This document shows, in pieces, positions 52,659 to 61,509 of a stretch of DNA of 64,000 nt. How positions within the stretch are numbered: position 1 is the first letter of the stretch; every line of letters starts with the position of its first letter. Origin of the DNA: Flavobacterium litorale (GTDB taxonomy: Bacteria; Bacteroidota; Bacteroidia; Flavobacteriales; Flavobacteriaceae); the NCBI RefSeq assembly GCF_019613795.1, contig NZ_CP080429.1:773501-837500 (forward strand), given 5' to 3'. The notes beneath the pieces are model-generated. The model had not been told where the DNA came from, did not search any database, and saw only the letters and a program-made list of their open reading frames with translations. The translations under genes and the position numbers were made by a program.

Positions 52659-54539
52659 ATGAAGAACTTATATATTACCCTTAGTTTTATGCTCGCCACT
52701 ACGGCAGTAATAGCACAAAACAAAGATACCAAGACCGCAGACAAGCATTTTGACCGTTTTGAATACGTAGAAGCTGCCGAAGAATACCTAGAACTGGTAA
52801 ACGATGGCAAAGCCGATGGTTACGTATACCAGCGCCTAGCCGATAGTTACTACAATGTATTTAATTACAAAGAGGCTGTAAAATATTACGACAAAGCGGT
52901 AGCCGCTGGTGTTGCCGATAGTGAAACCCACTACCGTTATGCACAAATGCTAAAAGCTGCAGGACGTTATGAGGAGTCCAATACCCAAATGCGCAAGTTT
53001 GCACAGCTGGTACCATCGGACAAACGTGCGATGCTGTTTATGGAAGATCCCAACTACCTTCCGAAACTCAGAAAACAAAACAAACTCTTTGATGAGAAGC
53101 TATTGGAGATTAACTCAGAAGAATACGGATCGTTTGGTCCTGTATTAACAGATGACAATACCCTGTACTTTACCAGTGCCCGTAACACAGCACGTAAAAC
53201 GTACGAATGGAACGACCAACCGTACCTGGACCTGTACATGGCTACATACAATGCTAATGGCACCTTTAGTGAGCCAGTACCTGTAGACGGTATAAACAGC
53301 AAGTGGCACGATGGTCCTGCTGCTGTTACCGCTGATGGGAAGGTAATGTACTTTTCGAGTGAGAGTTTTAAAGAGAGTAAGCAATTTGAGCGCGATAAAG
53401 ACGCCAATGCTAAAATCGGGCAAGTATACCTATACAAGGCCACCAAACAAGGCGATAGCTGGGGCAATGTACAACCTTTACCGTTTAACGATAAGCGTTG
53501 GAGTACAGGTAACCCAAGTATCAGTAAAGATGGTAAAACACTCTACTTTACATCCGATAGAGAAGGATCTGTAGGCGATACCGATATCTGGATGGTAGAA
53601 GTAAAAGGCGGCAACAGTTATGGTGAGCCTGTAAACTTAGGAAGCAATATTAATACCGAAGGAAAAGAAACGTTCCCGTTTATTACGGAAGACAACCACT
53701 TGTATTTTTCTTCGAATGCACGTCCTGGATTTGGTGGGCATGATATTTATATGGTAGACCTTGATGAGGGTGGTGCTCCTATGAATGTAGGTGCTCCAAT
53801 AAACTCACCACAGGACGACTTCTCGTTTAGCTACAACGTAGGTAAGAAAATGGGCTACTTTGCTTCGAATAGAAGCGGAGTGGATAAGTTATACAGTGCT
53901 ACGCCCATATGTGGTGTAGAGGCTATTGTAATGGTAAAAGATGCCAATACAGGCAAACCCCTAGCTTCGGCTAAAGTGGCCATACTGGATGAGGAGAACA
54001 ATGTAATTGAGGGTAAAATGACGGGTGCTGATGGTAAGGTAACCTACAATATTGATTGTGACAGGGCTTATACCGTACAAGCCATTACCAAAGGGTATGA
54101 GGGCAACAGCTTCCCTGTAGCCGAAACCGATGGTGGTAAAGTAACTATAAACGCCGAACTGAAACCGATTGAGGAGATTGTGGTACCACCAGTTATTGTA
54201 CTGAATCCGATCTTCTTTGAGTTTGATAAGAGCAACATTACCCAACAGGCGGCTTTTGAGCTGGATAAAGTGGTGCAGCTAATGCAGGAGAACGAGGATA
54301 TGGTAGTGATGGTAAAAGCACATACGGATAACCGTGGTAGTGATAAGTACAACATGCGTTTATCGAATCGTAGAGCCAAATCATCGGTACAGTATATTAT
54401 CTCGAAAGGGATTGCTAAGAGCCGTATATCGGGCGAAGGTTTTGGTGAGAGCCAACCGAAAGTGGATTGTGGTACTGACTGCTCTGAAGAGCAACACGCC
54501 GAGAACAGAAGAAGTGAATTTATTATCGTAAAGAAATAA
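52659..54539 (+). CDS. OmpA family protein with TPR and PD40 repeats
   Basis: The protein is 626 residues: signal peptide (1-20), TPR-like region (about 25-120), a PD40/WD-like propeller region (about 155-420) with repeats such as TLYFTSDREGSVGDTDIW and HLYFSSNARPGFGGHDIYM. A carboxypeptidase-regulatory-like domain (about 425-500) and a C-terminal OmpA peptidoglycan-binding domain (about 510-626, FFEFDKSNI and AHTDNRGSDKYNMRLS) follow. It is 20 bases after sprF/porP. Such proteins are standard third partners of adhesin-SprF units and tie the complex to the cell wall. Confidence 0.93.
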   Translation: MKNLYITLSFMLATTAVIAQNKDTKTADKHFDRFEYVEAAEEYLELVNDGKADGYVYQRLADSYYNVFNYKEAVKYYDKAVAAGVADSETHYRYAQMLKAAGRYEESNTQMRKFAQLVPSDKRAMLFMEDPNYLPKLRKQNKLFDEKLLEINSEEYGSFGPVLTDDNTLYFTSARNTARKTYEWNDQPYLDLYMATYNANGTFSEPVPVDGINSKWHDGPAAVTADGKVMYFSSESFKESKQFERDKDANAKIGQVYLYKATKQGDSWGNVQPLPFNDKRWSTGNPSISKDGKTLYFTSDREGSVGDTDIWMVEVKGGNSYGEPVNLGSNINTEGKETFPFITEDNHLYFSSNARPGFGGHDIYMVDLDEGGAPMNVGAPINSPQDDFSFSYNVGKKMGYFASNRSGVDKLYSATPICGVEAIVMVKDANTGKPLASAKVAILDEENNVIEGKMTGADGKVTYNIDCDRAYTVQAITKGYEGNSFPVAETDGGKVTINAELKPIEEIVVPPVIVLNPIFFEFDKSNITQQAAFELDKVVQLMQENEDMVVMVKAHTDNRGSDKYNMRLSNRRAKSSVQYIISKGIAKSRISGEGFGESQPKVDCGTDCSEEQHAENRRSEFIIVKK

Positions 54540-54557
54540 ATACACCTATCTAATATT

Positions 54558-54587
54558 AAAAAGCCCCACTATATGTGGGGCTTTTTT
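54558..54587. terminator. Bidirectional terminator
   Basis: AAAAAGCCCCAC pairs with GTGGGGCTTTTTT around a short loop, between the ompA-family gene and the convergent DUF3078 gene. Confidence 0.93.
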
Positions 54588-54610
54588 ATTGGCATATAAT
54601 ACATAATGGC

Positions 54611-55498
54611 TTAAAAACCGTAGTTTGCTGCTACACCAAATACTTGGCGTATTTGGAAGCCTTTAAAGGCATTATCGTCGTATATGGTTTGGAACGATAG
54701 ATTTGTGGTTAGGTAACGGTTAATTTTCATTACAATGTTTAACTGATAATCAATATCTACGTTTTGAGGATCTTCGAGGTAGTTGGAGTATAGGTTAACA
54801 ATATTCTCGAAGGTTACATTAGCAATAACCCCCAATTTGTAATATGCCGAGGCATTAAAACCAAGCTCGTAACGCATTGTTTTCCCTTCTTCTACACCAA
54901 AGTAGGCTTCATCGGGTAACGTAAAAGCTTTATCTACGAAAGTGAACTTTGATGTTGCCGGCGATAGGTTAAATTTAAAATTATCGTCTTTTTTATACAA
55001 AAAACCGGGACCTACTAGTAAATAGGCTGGCGATAGGAAGTTAGTATATTCCTCACGTACCTCTGCCCCATTTTCGTCTTGAGAATAGTTGTAGCCTTTG
55101 GCAAATTGGGTACGGAAGTTAAGGAATGCCGAATAGTTCCAACGTTCGGTAATGCTTTTACCTAAGGTAGAGTTAAACTCTATACGGTCGTCTGTTTTTT
55201 TAGCAAATGCACTTGTTCGGGTTTTAACTATACCGTAGGAGGCTATAAGCTTGTTATCCCAACTCCATTCGCCTTTCTTATAATTAATATCGTAATTAAG
55301 CCCCGCATTACCCGAAATGTTGTTTTCACCACCTGCTAACCAATTATCGAAGGTAGATTGGTTGAATAAAAACGATGCATTTCCTTTTGCTTTCCAAGCA
55401 CTAATGGTGTCGTTGGCGGTATTTGCCGAATCTTGGTCTTGAGCGTTAACGCCCATCATGCATAAAGCACTACACAATAAAATAAAGTTTTTTTTCAT
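54611..55498 (-). CDS. DUF3078 domain protein (outer-membrane barrel-like)
   Basis: The protein is about 295 residues with a signal peptide (MKKNFILLCSALCMMGVNA). The mature part has the DUF3078 start WKAKGNASFLFNQSTFDNW and a regular alternation of aromatic and polar strands ending in VAANYGF, as in a small outer-membrane beta-barrel. The frame runs on upstream to 55630, but the ATG at 55498 sets the signal peptide. It is the last gene of the leftward suf group. Function unknown. Confidence 0.85.
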   Translation of the reverse strand: MKKNFILLCSALCMMGVNAQDQDSANTANDTISAWKAKGNASFLFNQSTFDNWLAGGENNISGNAGLNYDINYKKGEWSWDNKLIASYGIVKTRTSAFAKKTDDRIEFNSTLGKSITERWNYSAFLNFRTQFAKGYNYSQDENGAEVREEYTNFLSPAYLLVGPGFLYKKDDNFKFNLSPATSKFTFVDKAFTLPDEAYFGVEEGKTMRYELGFNASAYYKLGVIANVTFENIVNLYSNYLEDPQNVDIDYQLNIVMKINRYLTTNLSFQTIYDDNAFKGFQIRQVFGVAANYGF

Positions 55499-55568
55499 GA
55501 CTATAGTTATACGATTTTGTACAAATATAGCCAAATACGCATTTATGCTATGCAGTACTACTAAAAAG

Positions 55569-56078
55569 CTACTTTTTCTTGTATAAAGGTACTGCCGAGC
55601 AGGCTTCACCAAACATAATACTTTTGGCAAAAGGTAGCAGTTTTTGTGCTGCTAGTACGTAGGCTTCTTCGGGTACGGGTTTGTGCGCGCAGCCTTTTAT
55701 TATTACGGGTTTGCCTGTGTAGGGTGTATAGTCGATACCCGAAAGTATATCTTGGTACAATAGGGTGTTTAACTGAGCTGTACTGCCCTGTACTATTTTT
55801 TTAGCATACGGTTGCAGGTGTACAGTTATTAATATGTATGCCCAAGCGGGTACAATGGCATCGGTACTGCAATGCAGGGCTACGTACTGCCCGTTGTATT
55901 GCTCCCAATTGTGCTCTTTTAACGCCGCTCTAAACTCTTTTTCGCGCAATACAAAGCCTTCCAAAAGCCATTGGGCAATATCTATTGTGTTGCGTGCACC
56001 TTCGGGATAGTATTCTTCTAGGTCGAATACTTGGAGTACGCTATTGGCAACACGGTTTACTATTTCTTTCTCTTCCAT
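55569..56078 (-). CDS. DUF2480 family protein
   Basis: The protein is 169 residues, soluble. It contains LEEYYPEGARNTIDIAQWL and VALHCSTDAIVPAWAYILI and ends with GEACSAVPLYKKK, the pattern of DUF2480, a Bacteroidota family almost always found with SUF or DUF59 genes. Two Cys residues (KGCAHKPVP and GEACSAVPL) could bind a cluster or metal, which is my inference. It lies 51 bases after the DUF59 gene. Confidence 0.85.
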   Translation of the reverse strand: MEEKEIVNRVANSVLQVFDLEEYYPEGARNTIDIAQWLLEGFVLREKEFRAALKEHNWEQYNGQYVALHCSTDAIVPAWAYILITVHLQPYAKKIVQGSTAQLNTLLYQDILSGIDYTPYTGKPVIIKGCAHKPVPEEAYVLAAQKLLPFAKSIMFGEACSAVPLYKKK

Positions 56079-56129
56079 AGTTCTTTTAGGTTTTGAAACT
56101 GTTTACTGATACTGAGCACCGTAAACTTT

Positions 56130-56453
56130 TTACAACATTCCTAGCTCTAACTTCGCCTCTTCGCTCATTAAATCGCGTGTCCAAGGTGGATCAAACGTAA
56201 TTTCTACCTCAGCCGATTTTATGCCCTCAATGGCTACTACTTTATCTTCTACCTCCTTGGGTAAACTTTCGGCAACAGGGCAGTTGGGCGATGTAAGCGT
56301 CATGAGTATTTTTACCTCATTATCGGTATTTACCATTACATCGTAAATTAAACCAAGTTCGTATATATCTACAGGAATTTCGGGATCGTAAATGCTTTTA
56401 AGTGTTTTTACAATCTCTTCTCCTAATTGTGCGGTATCTATTTGTGTATCCAT
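56130..56453 (-). CDS. DUF59/MIP18 family Fe-S assembly factor (SufT-like)
   Basis: The protein is 107 residues. It contains the family motifs YDPEIPVDIYELGLIYDV and LTSPNCPVAESLP with a conserved Cys, ending in TFDPPWTRDLMSEEAK. Such proteins help mature Fe-S proteins in the cytosol. It lies five bases downstream of sufE and is clearly in the same operon. Confidence 0.92.
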   Translation of the reverse strand: MDTQIDTAQLGEEIVKTLKSIYDPEIPVDIYELGLIYDVMVNTDNEVKILMTLTSPNCPVAESLPKEVEDKVVAIEGIKSAEVEITFDPPWTRDLMSEEAKLELGML

Positions 56454-56458
56454 AGTAA

Positions 56459-56878
56459 TTAGTTTTTTGCCTGAAATGCTAAGGCATACATTTTTATCTG
56501 TTTAATCATTGATACGAGCCCATTGGCACGTGTTGGCGAAAGGTGCTCTTTTAAGCCTATCTCATCAATAAAAGCGGTATCAGCTTCTAGTATGGCAGCA
56601 GGTTCTTGGTTAGAGAATACTCTGATGAGTATGGCTATAATGCCTTTGGTTAAAATAGCGTCGCTGTCGGCAGTAAAAACAATTTTATTGTCCTGTTGCT
56701 CACCGTGCAGCCAAACCTTGCTCTGGCAGCCTTTAATAATGTTTTCGTCGGTTTTATACTGTTCGGCTACAAGTGGTAATGTTTTACCAAGGTCTATAAC
56801 GTATTGGTAACGCTCATCCCAATCATCAAACATCGAAAATTCGTCTATTATCTCCTCTTGTATTGCTTTTATGCTCAT
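56459..56878 (-). CDS. sufE: SufE sulfur-transfer protein
   Basis: The protein is 139 residues. The sulfur-accepting Cys51 is in IIKGCQSKVWL, the SufE active-site loop. SufE takes persulfide from SufS and passes it to the Fe-S scaffold. It is six bases downstream of the small lipoprotein gene and five bases upstream of the DUF59 gene. Confidence 0.93.
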   Translation of the reverse strand: MSIKAIQEEIIDEFSMFDDWDERYQYVIDLGKTLPLVAEQYKTDENIIKGCQSKVWLHGEQQDNKIVFTADSDAILTKGIIAILIRVFSNQEPAAILEADTAFIDEIGLKEHLSPTRANGLVSMIKQIKMYALAFQAKN

Positions 56879-56884
56879 GGTGTA

Positions 56885-57331
56885 TTATCTCTTATTTTTA
56901 AGTGCCGAAGCGTTTACAATTTTAGTAACCAGTTCTTTTATTTCGGCAGGCGGGTTGCCGTGGTCAAAAACGGCACTCCTGTAGGTTGTATTGTTTTTTA
57001 TAATGGTAAGGTTAGCTGCGGGTGCAGCATCGCTGGCATACCCTGCACTGGGTGCTTTTAGTTTACTTACCTTATCCAACTCCACTTTTTCAAGGGCGGT
57101 AAGCATTTTATTCCACTCCCCATTTTTTAATCCTGTTGTTACGGCATCTTTTACAGCTCTGGAGGTAAATGTAATAACAGTATCTTGTTTTACAATTACC
57201 TTGTTGTAGCCCATCATAGTTACGGCTTCGTACTCAAAAGCAATACGTTCGCTGTCTTTTTTTAGTTTAGATGACGAACATCCAACGGCAAAAAACAGCG
57301 TTACAAATAATAATGGCAGTAGTTTTTTCAT
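56885..57331 (-). CDS. Small lipoprotein inside the suf operon
   Basis: The protein is about 148 residues with a lipobox signal (LFFAVGC). The ATG at 57331 is preferred to the one at 57337 because it gives MKKLLPLLF. The mature part is small and mixed alpha/beta, with ITFTSRAVKDAVTTGLKNGEW and KLKAPSAGYASDAAPA. I do not know its function. Lipoproteins of this kind are often seen between sufS and sufE in Flavobacteria. It is 12 bases after sufS if the upstream ATG is used. Confidence 0.75.
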   Translation of the reverse strand: MKKLLPLLFVTLFFAVGCSSSKLKKDSERIAFEYEAVTMMGYNKVIVKQDTVITFTSRAVKDAVTTGLKNGEWNKMLTALEKVELDKVSKLKAPSAGYASDAAPAANLTIIKNNTTYRSAVFDHGNPPAEIKELVTKIVNASALKNKR

Positions 57332-57349
57332 AATCATAAATATGTTGTA

Positions 57350-58564
57350 TTAACTCAGCATACGCTGTGCTTTTAGTACCGATGCTACTAGGGCATCTAT
57401 TTCTTGTTTAGTATTGTAAAACGAGAACGACGCACGTACAGTACCAGGTATCTTAAAAAAGTCCATTACAGGTTGTGTACAATGGTGTCCTGTACGTACG
57501 GCAATCCCCATTTTATCGACTATCGCGCCAATATCGTACGGGTGAATGTTACCAACGTTAAATGATATTACGGATGTTTTATTTTGGGCAGTACCGTATA
57601 TTTTAAGTCCTTCGATTTCTAATAATTTTTTGGTGCCGTATTCTAGCAATTCTTGCTCGTATGCCATAATATTATCCAACCCTACCGAGTTAAGATACTC
57701 TATAGCGGTACCGAGTACAATGCCGCCAGCTATATTGGGTGTTCCTGCTTCAAATTTATGGGGTAAATCGGCATAGGTGGTTTTTTCAAACGTTACCTCT
57801 TTTATCATTTCGCCCCCACCTTGGTAAGGTGGCATTTTGTTAAGCCATTCTTCTTTACCGTATAGTATTCCGCTGCCTGTTGGTCCGCATACTTTGTGAC
57901 CTGAAAAAGTGTAAAAATCACAATCTAACGCTTGCACATCAGGGCGCAGGTGTGGTGCCGATTGCGCACCGTCTATCAGTACCGCTGCTCCTACGGCATG
58001 GGCTTTGGTTATAATATGCTCAATGGGGTTTATAGTACCCAACGAGTTGGAAATATGGTTTACGGCTACGAGTTTTACTTTTTCGGTAAGAAGTTTCTCA
58101 AACGCATCCATTAGTAGCTCGCCCTTATCATTCATCGGGATTACCAATAAATCGGCTCCTACCCTTTCGCATAACATTTGCCATGGTACTATATTGCTGT
58201 GGTGCTCCATTGCCGATATTAGTATGGCATCGCCTTGTTTTACAAACGGTGCAAAGCCATTGGCAACAAGGTTAATACCATGTGTAGTACCGTTGGTAAA
58301 CAGCACCTCGTGGCTGTGCTTGGCGTTAATATGCTGCTGTATTTTTTGCCTCGAAATTTCGTAGGCATCCGTAGCCAACTGGCTTAGGGTATGTACCCCA
58401 CGGTGTATGTTGGAGTTTATGGTAGCATAGTAGTTTGCAACCGCATCTATAACCACTTGTGGTTTTTGCGATGTGGCAGCATTATCAAAATATACAAGGG
58501 GCTTTCCGTTTACTTTTTCGTTAAGTATCGGGAAATCTGCCCTAACTTTATTTATATCCAGCAT
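57350..58564 (-). CDS. sufS: SufS cysteine desulfurase
   Basis: The protein is 404 residues, a PLP enzyme that takes sulfur from cysteine. The PLP Lys224 is in FYTFSGHKVCGPTG and the catalytic Cys362 is in RTGHHCTQPVM. HRGVHTLSQLAT and GTTHGINLVA are typical of the SufS/CsdA branch (group II). Length is normal. It is first in a leftward operon with the lipoprotein, sufE, the DUF59, DUF2480 and DUF3078 genes. sufBCD are not in the window. Confidence 0.95.
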   Translation of the reverse strand: MLDINKVRADFPILNEKVNGKPLVYFDNAATSQKPQVVIDAVANYYATINSNIHRGVHTLSQLATDAYEISRQKIQQHINAKHSHEVLFTNGTTHGINLVANGFAPFVKQGDAILISAMEHHSNIVPWQMLCERVGADLLVIPMNDKGELLMDAFEKLLTEKVKLVAVNHISNSLGTINPIEHIITKAHAVGAAVLIDGAQSAPHLRPDVQALDCDFYTFSGHKVCGPTGSGILYGKEEWLNKMPPYQGGGEMIKEVTFEKTTYADLPHKFEAGTPNIAGGIVLGTAIEYLNSVGLDNIMAYEQELLEYGTKKLLEIEGLKIYGTAQNKTSVISFNVGNIHPYDIGAIVDKMGIAVRTGHHCTQPVMDFFKIPGTVRASFSFYNTKQEIDALVASVLKAQRMLS

Positions 58565-58728
58565 TATAATCGTTTCAGTTATATAAAATGTGCTTATCTG
58601 TAGGTGCTTATCCTACATAATAATACGTTATGCAAAGTTACAGCTTGTTTTTTTAAAAACAGATTTTTAGCATGGATTTAAGACGGTAGAAATTTTCAAC
58701 TTTTAACGCCTTATTTTTTCTCATTCTA

Positions 58729-58765
58729 AATAAATCTGTTAGATTTGCAGTAATTTAGATTTATT
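58729..58765 (+). promoter_or_regulatory. Candidate iron-repressor operator overlapping the hmuTUVS promoter
   Basis: AAATCT-GTT-AGATTT (58732-58746) is a perfect 6-3-6 inverted repeat that overlaps the -7 element TAGATTTG (58740-58747). A third half-site, AGATTTATT (58757-58765), pairs with AATAAATCT (58729-58737). The dyad sits where a Fur- or DtxR-like repressor would block transcription of heme uptake genes. The regulator is not identified. Confidence 0.5.
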
Positions 58766-58786
58766 AAAAATAGTAATTCCCTACCC

Positions 58787-59686
58787 ATGAAGCATATAAC
58801 TAAAACACTAGCATTGGCACTTATAGTGTTAACCACAATATCGTGTAAAAACGAGAAAGAAAAAACCGACGAGACGACCACTACAACCGATAGTATTGCT
58901 GTAGTAAAAACGCAACGTATTATATCGTTAAACGGTGCACTTACCGAAATTGTAGCAGGATTGGGGCATCGTGACGAAATTGTAGGTGTAGATGTTACCA
59001 GCAGTTACCCCGAAGCCATTAAAGAAACGGCACAAGATTTAGGGCACGTACGAAGCATATCGGTAGAAGCAATAATGGCACTAAAGCCAACACTTGTGCT
59101 AGCTACTAACAGAGATATTAGCCCAGAACTGGCACAAAAAATTGAATTGGCGGGGGTCACCACACAAATATTTGAACGAGAATACACACCGTATGGTGCT
59201 AAAAAAACAATAGAGGAAGTTGCAAACATATTGGAAGACGATGGCGCCGAACAACTTAAAAAGCAAATTGATAACGGACTTGAAAAGGTTAACGTATTAA
59301 AGCAACAACCTAAAGTGCTGTTTATTTATGCGCGTAGCGCAGGCGCGCTAATGGTAAGTGGTAAAAATACACCTGTAGATAAAATAATAACACTAGCAGG
59401 CGGTGTTAATGCCATAGATGGTTTTGACGATTACAAACCCCTTACACCCGAAGCGGTGGTAAAAGCCAACCCCGATGTAATATTAATGTTCAACTCGGGT
59501 ATTCAAAGCCTTGGCGGTGTAGAAGGTGCTATGGCACAAATACAGGGTATTGATAAAACCAACGCAGGAAAGAACAAAAAAATTATTGCCATGGATGGTG
59601 GGCTACTCTCTGGGTTTGGTCCGCGTTTGGGCGAAGCAGCAGCCCAGCTAAACAGCAAGTTGGCACAAAGCACCAATGCAAAATAA
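58787..59686 (+). CDS. hmuT: Heme ABC transporter substrate-binding lipoprotein
   Basis: The protein is 299 residues with a lipobox (LTTISC). The periplasmic-binding class III fold is seen in QRIISLNGALTEIVAGLGHRDEI, ALKPTLVLATNR, GGVNAIDGFDDYKPLT and NPDVILMFNSG. This matches HmuT-like heme carriers. The gene overlaps hmuU by 11 bases, and an operator-like dyad lies upstream. It passes heme from the outer membrane to the HmuUV permease. Confidence 0.9.
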   Translation: MKHITKTLALALIVLTTISCKNEKEKTDETTTTTDSIAVVKTQRIISLNGALTEIVAGLGHRDEIVGVDVTSSYPEAIKETAQDLGHVRSISVEAIMALKPTLVLATNRDISPELAQKIELAGVTTQIFEREYTPYGAKKTIEEVANILEDDGAEQLKKQIDNGLEKVNVLKQQPKVLFIYARSAGALMVSGKNTPVDKIITLAGGVNAIDGFDDYKPLTPEAVVKANPDVILMFNSGIQSLGGVEGAMAQIQGIDKTNAGKNKKIIAMDGGLLSGFGPRLGEAAAQLNSKLAQSTNAK

Positions 59687-60710
59687 GTTACCCTTATACC
59701 TGCTACTTAGCATACTGCTCCTTATTGTATTGGCAGCAGTATCGTTATACATGGGGGTATATACTTTTGAGAAAGAATCGTTTACCGCCTTACTAAAAGG
59801 GGTTATTAGTAATGACAATAACATATCGGACAGTGACCGTTTTGTTATGATGGATTTACGCCTGCCCCGCATTAGTATGGCAATATTAATAGGCAGCGCA
59901 CTCGCAGTATCGGGTACGTGCTTGCAGGGGATGTTTAAAAACCCGCTTGCCACCCCCGATTTAATCGGGATAACATCGGGAGCATCGTTATTTGCAGCCA
60001 TTACTATAGTGTTGGGTAGTGCTATAAAGCCCTACCTGCCCGAAGTAGTACAGTTTTCGCTACTCAGTATAATGGCATTTGTAGGGGCGTTACTTACCAT
60101 GATTTTGGTGTATCGTATCTCTACCTCCAACGGTAAAACAAACGTAATTGTAATGCTCCTTTCGGGCGTGGCCATAACAGCATTAGGTTTTGCCATTACG
60201 GGGTTTTTAATTTATATTTCTAAAGAAGAACAATTGCGCGACCTTACCTTTTGGAACTTAGGGAGCCTAGCAGGTGTCACATGGACAAAAAATGCAATCC
60301 TGCTGGTTATAATAGCTATATCGTACCTGTTTTTAATTAATAAAGGAAAAGCCCTTAACGCCATGATGCTTGGCGAGCGTGATGCGCAGCATTTGGGCAT
60401 ACCCGTAGAGCGCATTAAAAAACAAATAGTATTGCTAACCGCATTAATGGTAGGTACATCGGTAGCATTTGCAGGTACTATAGGTTTTGTTGGGTTAATA
60501 GTACCGTACATTTTACGGCTCATATTCAAATCCAACTACCACATTATACTACCCATGTCGGCAGTATTGGGTAGTGTATTATTACTAACCGCCGATACCA
60601 TTAGCCGTACCATAGCAGCACCCTCCGAGGTGCCTATTGGAATACTAACCGCCTTTATGGGAGCACCCATATTTATAGTAATACTCATCCGAAATAGAAA
60701 ATCAATGTAG
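59676..60710 (+). CDS. hmuU: Heme ABC transporter permease (FecCD family)
   Basis: The protein is 344 residues with about nine to ten membrane helices. FecCD motifs are DLRLPRISMAILIGSALAVS, GTCLQGMFKNPLATPDLIGI and GFVGLIVPYILRLIF. It forms the inner-membrane channel together with HmuV. The start overlaps hmuT by 11 bases and the stop is five bases before hmuV. Confidence 0.93.
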   Translation: MQNKLPLYLLLSILLLIVLAAVSLYMGVYTFEKESFTALLKGVISNDNNISDSDRFVMMDLRLPRISMAILIGSALAVSGTCLQGMFKNPLATPDLIGITSGASLFAAITIVLGSAIKPYLPEVVQFSLLSIMAFVGALLTMILVYRISTSNGKTNVIVMLLSGVAITALGFAITGFLIYISKEEQLRDLTFWNLGSLAGVTWTKNAILLVIIAISYLFLINKGKALNAMMLGERDAQHLGIPVERIKKQIVLLTALMVGTSVAFAGTIGFVGLIVPYILRLIFKSNYHIILPMSAVLGSVLLLTADTISRTIAAPSEVPIGILTAFMGAPIFIVILIRNRKSM

Positions 60711-60715
60711 TTGCC

Positions 60716-61492
60716 ATGTTACAAGCAGAAAAAATATCGTACGCACACCGCAAGTTTACCATATTGGAAGACATTGATGTTTTGGTAAATACTGGCGAAC
60801 TATTGGTAATAGTAGGACCAAACGGGGCAGGAAAATCGACACTCCTGAACCTTTTAGCCAATGAGATGGACGATAGTAACGATAGCATCTTCTTTAAAGA
60901 AAAAACCTTTGAGGCGTGGGACAAAAAAGAACTCCCCCACCACAAAGCCAAATTCTCGCAAAGCAATAGCCACGATATACCCCTATCAGTAAAAGATGTA
61001 GTAATGATGGGGCGTTACCCTTACTTTAACACTACACCTCAAAAACAAGATAGCGAAGCCGCAGCCAAAGCTATGGCAGAAACCGATGTAGCTGCACTGG
61101 CACTACGCGATTATAACCAACTATCGGGAGGCGAAAAACAACGCGTACACCTAGCACGTGTACTGGCACAGTTGGATAATGAGGTAACCAATAAACTCGT
61201 TTTTTTAGATGAGCCACTAAACAACCTCGATGTACTGCACCAACACCGCATACTACACACCGTAAAAAACTTTACCGAACGGGGCAACACCGCCGTAATG
61301 GTACTGCACGACCTTAACCTTGCAGCACAATTTGCCGATAGCGTAATGCTGCTTAAAAACGGAAAAATAGTACGCCACGATATCCCCGATAAGGTATTTA
61401 CCCGCGAAATTATTAGCAGCGTGTACAACTTTCCGTGTACCATATGCCCCAACCCCGTAAATAAAAATCCGTTAATCATATTTGGAACCTAA
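60716..61492 (+). CDS. hmuV: Heme ABC transporter ATP-binding protein
   Basis: The protein is 258 residues. The Walker A is GPNGAGKST (34-42), the signature is LSGGEKQRVHLAR, the Walker B is KLVFLDEPLNNLD, and the switch His is in MVLHDLNLAAQF. It energises heme import. It lies between hmuU (five bases) and hmuS (17 bases). Confidence 0.95.
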   Translation: MLQAEKISYAHRKFTILEDIDVLVNTGELLVIVGPNGAGKSTLLNLLANEMDDSNDSIFFKEKTFEAWDKKELPHHKAKFSQSNSHDIPLSVKDVVMMGRYPYFNTTPQKQDSEAAAKAMAETDVAALALRDYNQLSGGEKQRVHLARVLAQLDNEVTNKLVFLDEPLNNLDVLHQHRILHTVKNFTERGNTAVMVLHDLNLAAQFADSVMLLKNGKIVRHDIPDKVFTREIISSVYNFPCTICPNPVNKNPLIIFGT

Positions 61493-61509
61493 CATAAAAT
61501 AGAACAATT

